Positions 7,024 through 8,150 of a stretch of DNA of 8,150 nt are shown here, piece after piece. The notes below the pieces were generated by a model that saw only the letters and a list, made by a program, of their open reading frames with translations, was not told where the DNA came from and searched no databases. The stretch lies in contig PWZC01000415.1 of assembly GCA_003567615.1 (NCBI GenBank), forward strand, positions 1 to 8,150. Reading direction: 5' to 3'. Every line of letters begins with the position of its first letter. Position 1 is the first letter of the stretch. This DNA comes from Gemmatimonadota bacterium. GTDB lineage: Bacteria > Gemmatimonadota > Gemmatimonadetes > Longimicrobiales > Gaopeijiaceae. Made by a program: the position numbers and the translations under genes.

Positions 7024-8150
7024 TCACCACGGGGCGGGAAGATCGAGGAGGAGCGACGGATTCTCAAGATCCGATTCCCCGTCACCGAATGCCACAAGGA
7101 CCCGGGCCACACCCTCCACGACATCCTCGGGGAGAGGAGCGTCGGTGGGAACGCCGCCCCATCGGTGCTCCGGTTTCCAGCGAGGCCAGGCGGCAATGCC
7201 GGTGAGATGGAGCGCCACCCCGGCGGCTTCATGCGGCGAAAGACCCCGTGCCAGGAGCGCGCCGGCCACGCCTGTGAGGACATCCCCCATCCCCGCCCGG
7301 GCCAGCGACGACGAGGAGGTGGCGGCGTAGAGAACCGGAAGGGAGAGATCCGGTCCGGCCACCACCGAGGGATTTCCCTTGAGGAGGACGGTGGCCCGTG
7401 TCCGTCGAGCCAGCTCCTTCGCCCGGTGTCCCGGATCGGCTGGAGCCTCCGGAGCATCGCCGCCTCCGCCACCTTCCAGACGTCGGGCTTCACCGGGATG
7501 AGGGGTCAGGAGAAGGGGGCCGTCTGCGGCGGGGCCGGGATCCATTGGCCCGAACTCGCCTGCGGCCAGGAGGTTGAGGGCGTCTGCGTCCATGAGGAGA
7601 GGAATCCCCTGCCCCGAGCCCGAGGATCTCCCGGCCCGGGCCGAAAGGACGCACCGAAGGCTCCGGAGGGCAGGGCGACCGAGCCCCAGCCCCGGACCCA
7701 CCGCCACGGCATCGGAGGCCTCCACCGCCTCCGTCACGGCCGAGTCATGGGAAACATCCACCCAGACGGCAGACGGAACGGCCATTTGCACCGGATCCCT
7801 CAACTCCGGTGGCGTGGCGACCCGGAGGTAACCGACGCCGGCGGAAAGAGCCGCGCGGGCCGAGAGAATGGCCGCTCCGGCCATGCCCGGCACCCCCGCC
7901 ACCAGAAGGAGTCGCCCCTCGGCGTTCTTGTGGGTGGCAAGGGCCCGCCGGGGTGCGCGGGCCGAGGCCCACCCCGGAGTGATGAGTCGTCCCGATGCCC
8001 CGTCCCCGCTCCCACCTCCTGCACCACCGCTCCATCGCCAGGGCGGAAAGCCCATCTCCACAGCCAGGAGCCGCCCGGCCAGAGCCCGACCAGGGTGGAG
8101 GAGTGTGCCCCGCTTGGGCGCCCCGAAGGCAACCGTCCACCGTGCCTTGA
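7024..8150 (-). CDS. nnr: Bifunctional NAD(P)H-hydrate epimerase/dehydratase Nnr (partial, 5' end beyond right edge)
   Basis: Nnr repairs damaged NADHX and NADPHX. The N-terminal YjeF_N domain epimerises the hydrate, and the C-terminal ribokinase-like domain dehydrates it using ADP. The frame is open to the right edge and shows 374 complete codons. The first visible residues, VAFGAPKRGTLLHPGRALAG, are the characteristic end of the epimerase domain, so the protein does not start at the GTG at 8061 that an ORF caller would choose. A Gly-rich linker leads to the dehydratase domain: HKNAEGRLLLVAGVPGMAG, then VAVGPGLG, LLMDADALNLLA, LLTPHPGEARRLEG, ATVLLKGNPSVVAGP and ARAGMGDVLTG. In the last motif the catalytic Asp is kept, while the preceding NPGMA-like stretch reads SSSLA. 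The protein ends 51 bp before thiL. The start, the epimerase active site and any promoter are outside the window. Confidence 0.95.
   Translation of the reverse strand, partial: KARWTVAFGAPKRGTLLHPGRALAGRLLAVEMGFPPWRWSGGAGGGSGDGASGRLITPGWASARAPRRALATHKNAEGRLLLVAGVPGMAGAAILSARAALSAGVGYLRVATPPELRDPVQMAVPSAVWVDVSHDSAVTEAVEASDAVAVGPGLGLGRPALRSLRCVLSARAGRSSGSGQGIPLLMDADALNLLAAGEFGPMDPGPAADGPLLLTPHPGEARRLEGGGGGDAPEAPADPGHRAKELARRTRATVLLKGNPSVVAGPDLSLPVLYAATSSSSLARAGMGDVLTGVAGALLARGLSPHEAAGVALHLTGIAAWPRWKPEHRWGGVPTDAPLPEDVVEGVARVLVAFGDGESDLENPSLLLDLPAPW

Overview
The window is GC-rich bacterial chromosomal DNA. Every gene I can support lies on the minus strand, so transcription runs from position 8150 towards position 1. 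The content is mostly conserved housekeeping genes. No mobile element, CRISPR array, phage gene or resistance cassette is visible. High GC, tight packing, non-ATG starts and a membrane-anchored matrixin-like protein would fit Gemmatimonadota or a similar high-GC lineage. That placement is a low-confidence inference, because no rRNA or other taxonomic marker is present.

Reading in the direction of transcription, the first block is nnr (metabolite repair of hydrated NAD(P)H, 5' end beyond the right edge), thiL (thiamine diphosphate synthesis) and plsC (phosphatidic acid synthesis). thiL and plsC are joined by a TTGA stop/start overlap. After a 76-bp gap with an imperfect inverted repeat comes eno (enolase). 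It is followed by ftsB (a short divisome coiled-coil protein) and, only 17 bp later, an elongator tRNA-Met gene. eno next to ftsB is a common bacterial arrangement.

The third block follows a perfect 11-bp hairpin. It holds a membrane-anchored matrixin-like protein whose metal-binding motif has lost its first histidine, then a 137-bp gap. After that come an unrecognised 180-residue protein, a glycerophosphodiester phosphodiesterase whose start overlaps that gene by ATGA, and tilS (tRNA-Ile2 lysidine synthetase), which runs off the left edge.

I found no clear new multi-gene system. The points most worth a second look are the degenerate metalloprotease, the hairpin that contains its ribosome binding site, and the unknown protein coupled to the phosphodiesterase. 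Long plus-strand open frames, including those opposite eno and tilS, are antisense shadows typical of GC-rich coding DNA. No stretch longer than about 140 bases is without a gene.
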